DNA of 64,000 bases from Undaria pinnatifida (lineage: Eukaryota; Sar; Phaeophyceae; Laminariales; Alariaceae), in contig JABAKD010000026.1 of assembly GCA_012845835.1 (NCBI GenBank), forward strand, positions 5,215,014-5,279,013. Direction: 5' to 3'. Made by a program: the position numbers and the translations under genes. Positions 20,130 through 32,600 of the stretch are shown here, piece after piece; within the stretch, counting starts at the first letter, position 1, and every line of letters begins with the position of its first letter. The notes beneath the pieces were generated by a model, which saw only the letters and a program-made list of their open reading frames with translations, ran no database searches and had not been told where the DNA came from.

Positions 20130-20290
20130 ATCAGTCCCTAACTTCCTCACATGAGGAACTCAATATCTCACCCGAAAAATGACTTGGAAGGCATTCGTTC
20201 GCCCAACCCGACCAAGCTTCTATGCCTTACCCCCAAAAAAATAATGTACTCGTGAAATTACTTCATTGACCAGCAGTTCCTCACATGAGG
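20130..20290 (+). repeat. Dispersed repeat family E, copy 1
   Basis: Contains CTCACATGAGGAACTCAATA and ACTTGGAAGGCATTCGTTCG. Same order as 45668-45785 and 49605-49805, and inverted at 61735-62150. The last two copies carry a GAT/ATC-rich microsatellite between the two blocks. Confidence 0.7.
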
Positions 20291-22440
20291 AACTTAATCG
20301 CTCAGGAACTTTTGGGCGCAAAAACTGCAACCCCTACCGTGGGATGACTCAAAAGGGGGTGTGCACCCACCCAAAAAGTCGACTCAAAGGGGGACTACGC
20401 TTTTCGCCGACGGTGACGTCCACATGCCCCGCCATACCGGCTCCAAGTCGAAATCTTGAGCATTGGACGAACTTCCATGACTCCTTCCAACCATCCAGCG
20501 TGTTTTTTTTTGTTTTTCGTGATAGCATGGCGGGATAGCGGTCCAACACGAATGATATCAAGAGCTTCATGTGAGCATGTGCCCCCTTTTGACTTGATCA
20601 CGCGGGGGCATACGCCGTCGCTTCTAATTTTGGGATGTCTCCCGTTTTATCATCACTTTAATTTACCCGTTTTTGTCTCGTTGCGGTATGTATGGTGCTT
20701 GTTGTTGTTCTCACATTAATCCCCGGCTGGCTCAAAAAGATGGCCAGCGAGTGACGACCATCGCTCCAGGGTTGTTGTAGCACGCTGAAAAGATTACTTC
20801 CCAAGTCAAACAAACCAACGGTCCAAACCCGCTCAAACGTAATCAGCACACATACCACAAACCACATCGCACCCCCGAACCCATTCCAAGACTACTTGTA
20901 CTGCATGCCTTCATGAGACTACTTCGTGCGTGCCGTACCATATGTGTGAGGGGTAACTTGCACTTTCGCCCAGACCTCGCAAGTAATATTTACCGGTATA
21001 TGGGGTAGTGCGCCGTACGTGTTGCCCTCGATATTATAGCCTTCAACGTATATTCACCGCAGCATGCCCTATTCCAAATCCAGTGTTTAGTTTCTGGTTC
21101 GGATATTCCTCAGACGGCCATGTATTCTTGAAAGCGTTTTGTTGACTGCGCTTTTCTTACGGCCGCTGATCAATCGTGTCGGCAGTCTTGTGTATTTATA
21201 CTGTACGCACCTATCTCGCATCCATACAACATTGCATCGTGCAACGAAGAGATGAGCTTCGGCGACCCAGCGAGCATACAGGAGCTGCAGCACCAGAACA
21301 CAGCAAGAAGCACACCAACAAGGGGAAAAAAACAGGAGGGATTTAGATCGAGGCTGGGGCTAGCCCAGGCAATTCTATTGTAAATCGCTCCAGGGTACCC
21401 TATTTAAGAGCACCCCGGAACGAGCCCGTATACCGCTCTTGTCTAAGATTGGGTATCATATAACCGTAGGTTTTAGTATAGGCGTCACAATCATACAGGT
21501 TACAAGGGCTCCGCATGGGTGCCGGCAAATGCCGGCACCCATGCTCCGGGTACGGCAGGGCAGCACTTCGGCTTGTTCGATTCAATATTCGATAGAGAGT
21601 AAAACCGTTACCACACAACACATTAGTCTATGCGTGTAGAACGTAAAGTAATGCCAAGAGATTGATACAGGCTAACAGTGGACTACTTACTACTTCTGCC
21701 GTTTCCTCCGTTTCTCCGTTTCTTGCGTGAATCCGATTCCGAGCTTCATCATATATATTTCGATCGATAAATCCGAGCCCACGCAGACTGACCCTCTAGT
21801 CGTTTCTTGACGTTTCGACTCGACCAAGCATCCAGGGCCGGCAGAGGGGTTGGCCAAATGTTTGCTGCATGTTCTCTACGTAGCAGCTGACAGGCGCGCA
21901 CTGAGCCAGCTTCTGCTACTGCATGCATGATACCATAATATAATACGCGCGATCGGAGTATCACACACAGCTTGCAAAGATGGGTTTCGACCAAATCTTC
22001 GATCTCACAGCAAATGGAGTGTATTTTTATTTTATAATATCTAAATCTGAGGCTCGCAGACAGACTGTGTCTCTATGTATGTATATATATGTAGTGAGGA
22101 GAGACTTGCTGACGGTATTCTAGGCGTGAAACACGGTGTCGCTGCCTTCGTCATTCAATTCCTCGAATGCTATTAGAATTATGCTGCTACTTGTTGCTGT
22201 AGACCACTCTCGTCTGGTCGACGGAATATTAGTACCACGCGATAGCACTGAACAAAGAATTTGGTAGTTAAGAATTTCAGGCTCGATCGAGTTTCGGACG
22301 AAAATATAAACGTAAAATTCCTGATATGGATTTTTTGTCTGATTGCTGGTCGCTCATTGGCTGGAGATCGTACGTAAAGAAACCGTAACCTGGGGACGGT
22401 AGGGTCCATTCACAGAATTATAATCCATTCACATGTATAC
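20291..22440. other. Gene-free stretch with short repeats
   Basis: Includes a 47-bp dispersed block (GATTTAGATCGAGGCTGGGG at 21341, echoed at 27093) and a partial family A copy at 21940-22045. No gene recognised. Confidence 0.5.
21513..21544. repeat. Perfect 15-bp palindrome with 2-nt spacer
   Basis: GCATGGGTGCCGGCA, spacer AA, then TGCCGGCACCCATGC. The arms are perfectly complementary, so this could extrude as a cruciform or fold as an RNA hairpin. No U run follows and no gene is adjacent. Confidence 0.9.
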
Positions 22441-22975
22441 AACTCCGACAACCCGGGAACGAACACGGATATATCACCATATCACCAGGATTGATACCTC
22501 CCCGCACAGTGTGGAAATCTCCAATGCCACCGACCGGTCGATCTCTAATTGGCTGGGATTCGCATATCATAGAGCCAGCTCCACCCGGAGACGATAGGGT
22601 CCCAACCCCGGTCCCGGGGTCATTTCATATATCTAAAAATTAGACAAACGGGGGAAGTAAAGCGAGTTCTCTCGGGTCGACACCGCCCCACACGATGTGA
22701 AAACCCCAGTTCCATTGGCTAGAATCGCTGTTTGGTTCGAGCTCCACAGCGGCCCCCCACCCTAGTAGGAGGATGATAGAGGCGTACCAACCGATGGGGG
22801 GTAGTTCCGTCGCACACAGGGGAGATGGGGCCCCATCCTCGGTTCAGAAATCCTCCGAATCTTTACAGCCGCAGCAACGCTGGATCTATGACGATGATCT
22901 CCCGGGTCGATATGCTTCCCCGCACGGCGTGTCAACCCCGACTCCATTGGCTTATTTCTCGTGATTGGCTGGTAG
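22440..22975. repeat. Three degenerate tandem units of about 200 bp
   Basis: Each unit contains a block like CGGGTCGACACCGCCCCACA followed by CGATGTGAAAACCCCAGTTC and ATTGGCT. The blocks sit at about 22484, 22673 and 22906. No coding sequence was seen. Confidence 0.7.
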
Positions 22976-23867
22976 GCTTTAACCCTATAAGCTCACAATT
23001 ATTTCGACCGAGTCGGGTTTTCTCACATACTTCTCGCATACGGTAAACATTTGCAATGCGGCCGCAGTTCAATAAGTTCTTTGCATGATAGGTCGTACAA
23101 AAAAGCGATTTTGAGCCTATCTGCTATATCAGGTTGGCGTGCCGAGCAAGCACACTCAAAATGAGGATGAGAAACACGTGAACAGCAACAACAGCACCAA
23201 ACGCAATGTAAATGGACGAATTAGAGCCATTTGTATCCAGGATTCAGGGCCCCCCGGTTATAAGAGCAATTAATTTCAAACAAAAATGGGGCGTTCAAAG
23301 AAAAATGACATGATAATATTTGAAACTAAGACTGGCACCAGTCGAGCATAATGGCCAACCGTGGAAAAAGCCTGAAATTAGGCCAAAACAGTGCGTATTT
23401 GACTCACTGGCATATTGGTCGAATATAATCATGGAATACTTGCTACGCCCGAATAATCCTCTTTATCGCTTATGCGGCACCGGAAAAAATCGCTGAAAAT
23501 TCCGATTTCATTCGCTTTTATTTGGTCAGAAACCTAAGCTCGCTCCTAATATTTTGGCGGGTTTTCTTGCATAATACAATTCTCACGTAGGGCAAAAAAT
23601 TGCCATGCGACCGCAATTCGTACCAAACGCTCGACCTCGGGATGAATCTATGCAGTTGATGTTGATGCCCAGAGCGTCACGATAAAGACATTCGGGACAT
23701 GAGAAGAGCGGTCAAATCGCCATATCCCGGCATACTAACAGCCATATATATTGCCCACAACAGATAAGAGCAATGAGCGCCTGCTTCGGCTTGACACAGG
23801 GTGATCTTGAATAGGAATATAATACCCCTTTTCTGTCTTTTCTATTATTTTCTTTTTTCCAATTGAC

Positions 23868-24090
23868 TTGCGTCTGACATGCGTATGTGTAGTGATAGGT
23901 GCCACGAGATATTTGTGCAGAAGATCCCTAATTTTTATGATACTGCTATATCGTCGATTGCCAGGAGATATTGTCAAAAAGATCCCTATTACTCTGTATC
24001 ATCGGTTAGTTCCTGGCGGACACGAGACGACATTTTCAAGAAGATCCCTACATTTTATTATACTGTTGTCATCAATTAAATGCCGGCGCA
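23868..24090. repeat. Three degenerate tandem units of about 64 bp
   Basis: Each unit ends AAGATCCCTA(A/T)(T/A)TTTTA...TACTG and starts near GCCA(C/G)GAGAT or GGACACGAGACG. The left flank (23840-23900) is the inverse of 59445-59500 (CAATTGACTTGCGTCTG). Confidence 0.7.
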
Positions 24091-24825
24091 CACGATGTAT
24101 TGACCAGCAGCAACAACAGTCAGTAGCCAGCGCAATTCTTGCAACCACACAACAAAGCGTTCGAAACACTACTACCTTGATAATCACAGCTTCCTTTAGA
24201 ATTGCATCCACGTTTCGTTTGTGGGGATAAATATACATGGAACTAGTGTGGAATATTTATTATACGGTCCTGAAAGATGGATGGTTGATCGTGGACCAAT
24301 ATACACGGAACGACACTTTGAAGCGGCGATGAAAAAAACTGACAAATCATTGTTTCTCGTACTGCGATTTTTAAAGGCGACTCCGTTCGTTGTGTTCGTT
24401 TTCTATTTTTTTTATGGTCTGGCCTGTGTTGTTGTATTCTCGTACCCAGTACGCTAGCATTTCACTTGATTTATACCTTGATTAATTGCGATTGTTTGGT
24501 TCACTCTGTCTCACAGTCTGTGGCCACATAATAATAAGTTGTATCTCCCTAGCTAGTAGGATGAAGAACCAGCACGGACAATGGGTGTAATGATGTGGGG
24601 TAGGGAACGGCCTCCCTCGAAGACAACGAGCGCTCGAACAAAGGTATTTAACCTTCAAATCCGGTGTAGAAAAGCAACGACACATCAGTCAGTCGTACGA
24701 TGTCCACAATAGGCTAAACGCTTCGAGGTGTGACCATGAAGTGTGACCATGAAAAAGTGTGGTGGGGACGAAATAAGAAGCCAATTTGGAACTAATGCCA
24801 ACTTGGAAATAAATGTTTTCCTATA

Positions 24826-26110
24826 TATATTATAAAAATTCAAATACACTCCAGCTGTGAGATCGAAGATTTTGTCGAGTCTCATCTTTGCAAGCTGTGT
24901 GTGATACTCCGATCGCGCGTATTACGGGTTGTGTGTCCTCATCAAGGATATAGGTCGGCGACTCCCCTTGCAACTACCGTGTAGCTACCAGGGTCAACAG
25001 GGTGATGTTAGGCAGTCTGTGCGCGGAAACTATAAAACCTGTTTCTGAGGGGGACAAAATCTGACAGCTGTGGAAGGAAGTGCATCAGTTTATCAAGTGA
25101 ATCCTGTGAGTCGAATATCCGGTGAGGGGAGGGCGGAGTTTTTAAGGACGTGGGGGCCTGATTTTGATAAAAAGGGGGGCGGGAGGGGGGGGAAGGGGGG
25201 AAGGGCACGGGTGGGGCAGGTCTATTTGTGCGTGGAAACCATAAATATTTCTTGTGGGGGAGGGGGAATGTGGCGGGGGGGGGGGGCGGAGGCGGAGGGG
25301 GAGGGCTTTAGGTCGCATAGATGTAGGGGTTGGCTATACGCGGGGTGCTAGGTCTAGGCGATGGTGCGGGTGTTCGGTGAAGGAGGGGGCGTTGGGGACG
25401 GAGGTGGGTGGGAATTGCAGCAGCGGCATGGACGGCTCTGAAACGATAACGAGGCGATATTCAGGGCGTGGAAGTGTTCATCACTCTGGCGGATTTCGAT
25501 AGTAGGTGGGGCGTTTATGCAGGAGGAAACGATGGGAACAAAAAAAAAAAAAAAAAGTGGGGGAGGAGGGGGGGGGGAAGGGTTTTCGAGAGGTTTAGGT
25601 CACATATAATATTAAAATCAAGGATTTGGTCGACACTGCTCATGTTCGCAACATTGTGTGTGATCTTTCGATCGCGCGTATTAATCATATATGTAGGGGC
25701 CTACTATACGCGCGGTGCTGGGTCTAGGCGATCGTGCGGGGTGTGGGGAAGGAGGGGGAGTTGGAGGGGGGGAGGGGGGATGAATGAAAGCTACGTCATG
25801 AGTGGCTAGAAAGATAATGACGTGATATCAATGGCTGATTAGTGTCCATTACTCTGGCCGATTTCGATTGTAAGTGGGGCGTTTGAACGAACTGGGCGGG
25901 GAACAAAGGGGGGGGGGGGGAGATGAATTGGAGCTACGGCATGGATGGCTAGATGGATAATGAGATGATATCAGCTGGCTGGTAGTGTTCACTACTCTGG
26001 CAGATTTTGATTTCAGGTGGTGCGTTTAAACAAGAGGGATCGGGGGGGGGGGGGGGGGGGGCGGGGGGGCGAGCATTTCAATATGTGCGCGGAAACTATA
26101 AACCCTTGAA
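24826..26110 (-). repeat. Dispersed repeat family A, composite inverted copy with poly-G tracts
   Basis: The minus strand carries the same blocks as 43085-43587 and 49860-51093. These are the CGATCGGAGTATCACACACA part, the CAGCTGTCAGATTTTGTCCC part, then units with a C run (G on this strand), ATGCCGTAGCTCCAATTCAT and GATATCA(C/G). G runs of 10-25 occur at about 25256-25290, 25905-25921 and 26042-26068. Confidence 0.75.
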
Positions 26111-26618
26111 GGAGACGAATCTGACGGTTGCAGCAAGAAGACACCTCATTAATTCACCCGCGTGGTAATGTTTATTTTTCTAGAAGGTTTGATGTTACAT
26201 GTAGCATGCAACCCAGTTCTTAGGTGTAGTAAACAACGTGTTAAAGTATATATATGTTTTTTCGTTCAAGCTCTGCATATATAGTCTATATGCCAAGATC
26301 CAAGAATAGCTCGGGCGTGTACCGCCCAAAATACAAAAAATTTCGCACTTCTCGCTTGTCTCGCTCAGCCCACGTTCCCGATCCCGGCTAGATGCGGAAC
26401 GGATCCGGCAGGGCGAGGGGAGTTGGAGCCGCCCCCCGAAGACGGCGCTCGAAGGAAGCTATTTGACCGAGAGTTCCAGTTCCGAGAATCGCATACCGAG
26501 GCCAAGACGGAAAAAAACTCCTGACCGAATCCCCCCCCCAAAAAAGGATCATGTATATATATGTTTATATATATACTATAGGAGTCACAAGGCGTGACAA
26601 GCCGGTTTCACCGCTCTA

Positions 26619-26922
26619 CAGTCCGTTTTATTTTAGCATGGACGCTCTTAAACCAGGAACCTTGCTGCATACAATGAGTTTGTTAAAAAAAAAAAGTTGG
26701 TTTATACTGAAACTAGTGCATTCAACCAAAACATATCTATGAATTACGTTTCTGCGGTCCCCCCGTTACTCAGGACGGCTGCAACGTACAAAACATGGTT
26801 TAAACCCCACTCTAGTACGGTACCGCACTAAACTGCATTAAACCGGGACAGTTCGGGATCTCACTCTAGTGCGGTCATTTTCGCTTGGCACGGCACCGCG
26901 CATTAAAGTGGAACCCCGACTG
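26619..26922. mobile_element. Possible pogo/Tigger-like MITE, about 304 bp
   Basis: The right end, read inward on the minus strand, is CAGTCGGGGTTCCACTTTAA, close to the usual pogo/Tigger terminal style. The left end is CAGTCCGTTTTATTTTAGCA, and a TA lies directly outside each end. Inverted-repeat identity is modest and there is no transposase. Confidence 0.45.
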
Positions 26923-28585
26923 TAGTACCGTAATCGTATTGTAAGAAAAGCCGTCAAAGCATCATGAACGAACGAAAAAAAAAAAAAAAAAAAACGTCCA
27001 ACCGGTAGCAGCAGAAGATCCAACAGGCTAAGCAAAGCGTTACGATCAACAACGCGCTCGTTCCAGCCGCCACTATCCAGGGGGAAATAGGGTGGAGATT
27101 TAGATCGAAGCTGGGGCTACCCCATGTGATTGTATTATTAATAGCAGACCAAGGCTATTGCGGAGGGGTAACCTTAGGGGGATTTTTCTGCTGTAACTCG
27201 GGGTCACTCGCGCAAGTGACTCTTCCTTAAAGTTTGTGGTCTTCAAGATTTCGTTAACATCTTGATTTTGCGAAGTGAAATCGAAATGGGATGGTAAGCT
27301 ACGCCAAAAAATCGCATCTTATTAAGTCGTTTTTTGTCTGTGAGGTACGCTGTCACTCGTGCGAGTGGTGAAAACCCGGTATTGGATATGTGGGCACCCC
27401 CCCTATCGTAGCCTTGATCAGCAGTACAGTACATCCAACTACTATTAGGCGACGTCCTGTGTTCTCCTCGCGACAAGCATTTTCCGAAATCACCTCGAAT
27501 TGGGAACGTTTTCGAGGCCATTCCAAGAAACGCTGCCTCCACCCCATCGTCTTGGACGAAAAAATAACCACGATTAGAAATGGCTGTATCTCCTGATCAT
27601 CAAATGAACGCAACTACCCGTAAATGTAACGACGTATACCACACCCCCTCGAATGGACATAATGGCTGATTTTGTCGACGACCGGTAGAGTGTAAAGGCC
27701 GAGCGATGCGTTCATGAAAACATCTCGACGGGATCTGCCGAAAGCCGCCATTTTGGTTTTAGTGCCCCCCTGGTTATTAATAGGAAGAAAATCAGCTCTG
27801 AGAAACTCATCCCAGGAGGTACATATGCCATTCACAGACACATGTACGCGGTATACTTCGTCTGTGCTGGTCGTTAGCTTACTAGTTAAACTGGTGTAAC
27901 ACAAGGTATACGAAAACGTATCGAGCATCATGTAGGCAAGCACATCAAGAACATCGCTGGTGAAAAAACGAAACTATTGTTTACTTCACCGGCACCCCTT
28001 CGCCCTGCTGTGCCCATGCCCGAAGCGCACCCAAACGACACCCCGATGAACAAAAAATGAGGCATCAACACCATCACATCAACGAAACAGCTGTGCAAAC
28101 CGTTTCACGCACAGTAAAAAAAACGACGCCCCCGTCCCCCGTCCCCCGTTCTGCCAAATACGTGGTACCTATGCTACTAACATCATCCGTGACCGCGTTT
28201 TGACCTGACTGACCGCCCCTTCGCTAATAACTACCATCAGAAGGCCAACGGAGCCCTAGTACAGTGTACTAGCACTAGGTAGTACTGTACTATTGATACT
28301 ATTGATAGTATTAATAGACGGCCAAAAGGGTTTTTGACGCGTCCGAAAAGACCGCTCTCCTATATACTTCGACAGCATATTTCGTGAAGCGTCCTAAACT
28401 ATCGGTCTCCTATTGGCATCCGTAACACGCCCGAAAAAAAACAAAAAAAACAGAATGCTAGCATCTTTGCTTTTGCATCCCCGCCATCAGGAGACGTGAC
28501 GCGTGGATTTCTGCGCTCTCCCGTTCTACCGACGATGCATTTTGTCCGTTGCCCCGTCCGCAACTCCATCGGTCTCTCCACGAGC
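26923..28585. other. Gene-free stretch
   Basis: Contains an A run at 26976-26994, the 27093 dispersed block and unassigned sequence. Minus-strand open frames at 27243-27943 have no recognisable domain. Confidence 0.45.
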
Positions 28586-28589
28586 CCGA

Positions 28590-29493
28590 TGGGCCGAACG
28601 TAGCAACCACCCGAACGCAACCAACCAGAATGGGACTGTTTGAACGCTGGCCAATCAGTAGATGTCGTAGCGATCACCTCGACGCAAGCCAATCATATCG
28701 GTGCTATATGAACGCTGACCAATCCCTAGATGTTCTAGCAAGCAATCATACTGTTCCTGCGTTAACTCTGGCCTATCAGAAGAAACCGTAGCAACCGCCC
28801 TACTGAAAGCCAATCAAAACGATCCCTTCGGAACCCTGGCCAACCAGCAGAAACCGTAGCAAACACCACGACGCGAGCGAATCACAGAGGTACTGTCTGA
28901 ATAAACACTGGCCAATCAGAAGAGGCCATAGCGACTACTCCGACGCCAGCCAATCATAATGATCCTACCTTAATCCTGACCAATTGGTGCATTCCGAAGC
29001 AACCACCAAGACGTCAGCCAGTCGCAATGTTCCTGTCTGCACTTGACAAATGAAAAAATAATATTACAGTCTGCCCCTGACCCCTGACCTATCAACAGAA
29101 GCCGTATCAACTACCTCGATGCACGCCAATCATAACGATCCCATCTGCACCCTGGCCAATCAAGTAGAAGCTACAGCAACCACCCTGACGCGAGCCAATT
29201 ATATTGACCCTGTCTGCACCCTGGCCTATGGGCGGAAGGCGTAGCAACCACCCCGAAGGAGGCAAATCGAAACGATCTTACTTCTACCCTGGCCAATAAA
29301 TGCACGGCGTAGCAACCACCCCGACGTACGCCAATCATAACGATACTGTCTGAATGAACACTGGCCAATCAGTAGAAGACGTAGGAACCACTCCGACGTC
29401 AGCCAATCACAATGATCCACTAGTATCATTAGAAGCTATAGCAACTACCCCGACGCAAGCCAATCACAATGATCGCGCCTGCACCCCAACCAA
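28590..29493 (-). repeat. About 68-bp degenerate array rich in CCAAT, abutting the nucleoporin stop codon
   Basis: About thirteen units alternate two motifs: GCCAATCATAACGATCCTGT and GGCCAATCAGTAGAAGCCGT...CGACG. The minus-strand unit contains TTCTACTGATTGG, which is also the last two codons, stop and first UTR bases of the nucleoporin at 29488-29500. At least a dozen CCAAT/ATTGG pentamers occur. Confidence 0.85.
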
Positions 29494-29602
29494 TCAGTAG
29501 AACCCGAAGAACCCCATAATCTTTCGACAGACGCCTTGATCTCCTCTTGGTCTCTGAGGAGGGGCCCCCAAAAGGTCCGCGTCGTCTATCTGTGCCGGCG
29601 CG
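29494..29602 (-). CDS. NUP35: Nup35/53 exon 7 (C-terminal amphipathic tail)
   Basis: Acceptor GGTGAGCAG. The first base completes Ser341, then APAQIDDADLLGAPPQRPRG and DQGVCRKIMGFFGFY, with TGA at 29494-29496. Tandem arrays flank it on both sides. Confidence 0.85.
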
Positions 29603-32600
29603 CTGCTCACCGAACGCGCAAACAAAAAGGTACACATATAAGAAAAGAAGCGCAAAAAAGGTACCAGGTATATGATACGCGGCGAACAAAAAGGTGCCTG
29701 ATAAGGGGCGCGCGAAAAGGTACCAGGGTATATGATAAAACGGTATGTAGTAAGGGGTGAGAAAAAGGGACGAAAAATTAGGGGCGAACAACAAGGCACC
29801 TTGTACACGATAAGGGGCGAACAAAAAAGGTACCTGGTACCTGAAAAGGGCGGAACAAACGTACAATACGACAAGGATAAAGGGCTAACAAGAAGGAACC
29901 TGGTATACGATGAGGGTCGAACAGCATCTAGCAACAGCAGCAGCAGAGGCATAGTCACAAAAACGCTGTGCTGACGTGAGTCAAAGCAACATGCGTGTGC
30001 GATACATCGTGTGCTGTTTCCTTCGGATGTAATCCCCCCCTGCATACGATTACGTACCGCAGTGGTCCCTGTAAAACGCCGGTATGTGCACTATAGAGGG
30101 AAATACCAAGCACTACAGAGGCAACCGGCACTACTCCGCATACTGCCACTACTGGTTGTTTCCATCTGTTCCAAGCGATTTCACAGGCACTGTAGCGGGC
30201 AACTGGCCCCACTCAACCTGCGCTATAGAGGGGCCTCTGCTGTATCAATGAACACGTTCAGCGTTCGGAGAACTCACCTGCTCGAGCGTTGGCCGTTCGA
30301 AATCGAGCCTCTCCCCGCAGCCCCCCTAAACGTTTCTCTCCCCAGCACGGGCTGCTCTGCACCGAGCGGAGGGATGCGACCCTCTCTCAAAGCTTGCCAC
30401 ACCTGTGCCACCAAGGGCGAATTTTTCGTGAGAGGAGCATCCATAATGGTACAAAAAAAATAGAAACCCAACTACTGCCGTCGGCACAACTCGATTAATT
30501 GCGTGAGACTATGTATATAGACTGCATCGTCCGCGCCGTGGGAGAAATGGACAGGGATGTACGTTATGGCAAGAAAGAAAAACGCAACGGGAAACTACGG
30601 ATTTTCGGCGTTTGGAGTCACGCGCCCGTAATTAAGGTAAAACCGGGGATGAAGCTGTACCATTCCCGGGAGGGGATTAATCGAATCCATCCCCGGGGTT
30701 TGCACTCATTTGTCGCTACAACGTAATGCATAGAATGTTGAAACCTCCTCATTTGTTTATTCGGGCGATATCAAAAGTACACCTTTTAGCATGCTTAGTT
30801 ACGACAAAAAAATCAGGTACGTAAGCCGACTTTGTTACGGACAATTACCCGTAACGCCGCAACGTGCATCCCTGCAAATTAGTATAATGTATAATCCATC
30901 CACCAACACGCAGAGATGAGAGTTGGCACTAGTTACTTGACGGCAACCAATAGTAGTCAGTTGAGCGGCGGAGTAAAAGCCAACTATCTGACTTGCCAGG
31001 TAGCATTAATGAACAAACGCCAGTCGTCGAGCCACAAAGGCAGCAGTCGGATGCAAACACGCACAACTCCTCAGATTACCGCCCTTAACTAACTGTGATG
31101 TGTTATAATACAATCAACTTACTATTAGGGATAGTTACTGTATCCATGGTATATATTCCATGGTTGCGCCGTCGCCTGACGTTATCGGTCGGGCCAGGCT
31201 CACGCGGGAAACATAACAAACTCGCCAGAATACTACTACCTGGTGGTACATACTCAGTAGATACTCAGTAGGTACTCAGCAGGTGATGCATTAAACTAGT
31301 GTGCGGTACGTACCTCGTCATCAGCCACCCTCTGCACGGCGAGCATGACCGTCTCCGTCAAGCGCGAGCCGTGTCCAGCGGCGAGCGCCTTCTCCGCCTG
31401 CAGTCTTGTTGCGTACCTTGATCATGATTAATATCGTACACGCTTAGGGTTAGACTTAAGTCAAAAACACAAAACGCAACAGCAGTATCATGATCTTCCT
31501 GCAGTCTTGTCGCGTACGTTAAGCATTGTTGGAACCAAGCGCGCCAGAGGACGGGGTTGAGGGCTGGTTGGTTACACACTAAGTACAGTATAATTTGGTA
31601 GGTGCAGCACCCAGGAGCCCGACCAAGTACGTATCATAGGGTAGGGTAGATCAGGCGGCAAGACGTTATCACACACACACCCCCCCCCGGCAGACAGCTT
31701 AAACGGCGTAAAACAGCGCACCAGACCCCGTACGAACGCCGTGTGCACAACGTGACCCGACTCCTATGAGGCCGGAAGCCACGGGACAGAAAAAAAAAGG
31801 ACCGGTGGAGCAAAACTCCCAAGCATTCGGGCATGTGTTTACGCCATATCTCGCCGAGGTGCTGTGAACGCATCACGTTTTTGCTGGTGTCAACCTCCCC
31901 AGAGCTGGCGAAGATTTTATGTTTTTGTTTTAACGTTAGAGCTGTGAGTTGGCTGGACTTGACGGCAACGCTATGGTAACAAACACAGCAAATTGACACG
32001 ACCATGGAAGTACAAATTAACACAGTAAGTTGACACGAGCTACAAACACGCCAGCCAGACGCAAAGACGCAGAACTCCGCATGTTATCGCACGCAAACCA
32101 CCGTGATATATAACAATACAACAGGAATACCGTATGAGCTGAGCCAGCCGAGACCCTGTCAACAAAGGAGATCGGCCACGCACCGCCCAATCTTTCGCAG
32201 TTGGAAATGACAATTTGTTCGCAGTTGGACATTCAAAATTTTTGACACGGCGTTGTTCACGCACCAACCGAGACGCTTTTTTCCGTTTTTTTTTTCGAGA
32301 GAGAGATACGACCGAAACTGCAACCCCAAAAAATAGAAACGCGACTGAAACTCATCTGAAAAAAATATATTATCAAAAAGCCAGGACGGGCGTCACGAAT
32401 CTGAAGAACGGTGTTAAAATTCCAGATCAAAATAAAAAACTTGAACGGTGCATTGCACTATACCATGGTATACCAAAGGTTTTTCTCGTTGCTTTCATTC
32501 AAGAAAGGACGATTGTTTAGGTCATATCTCGTGATGGGCGACGAATTGGGCAATCAAACTGATGTCGACCTTCTCCTTGTGGCCCAGTAACGTTTCCGTC

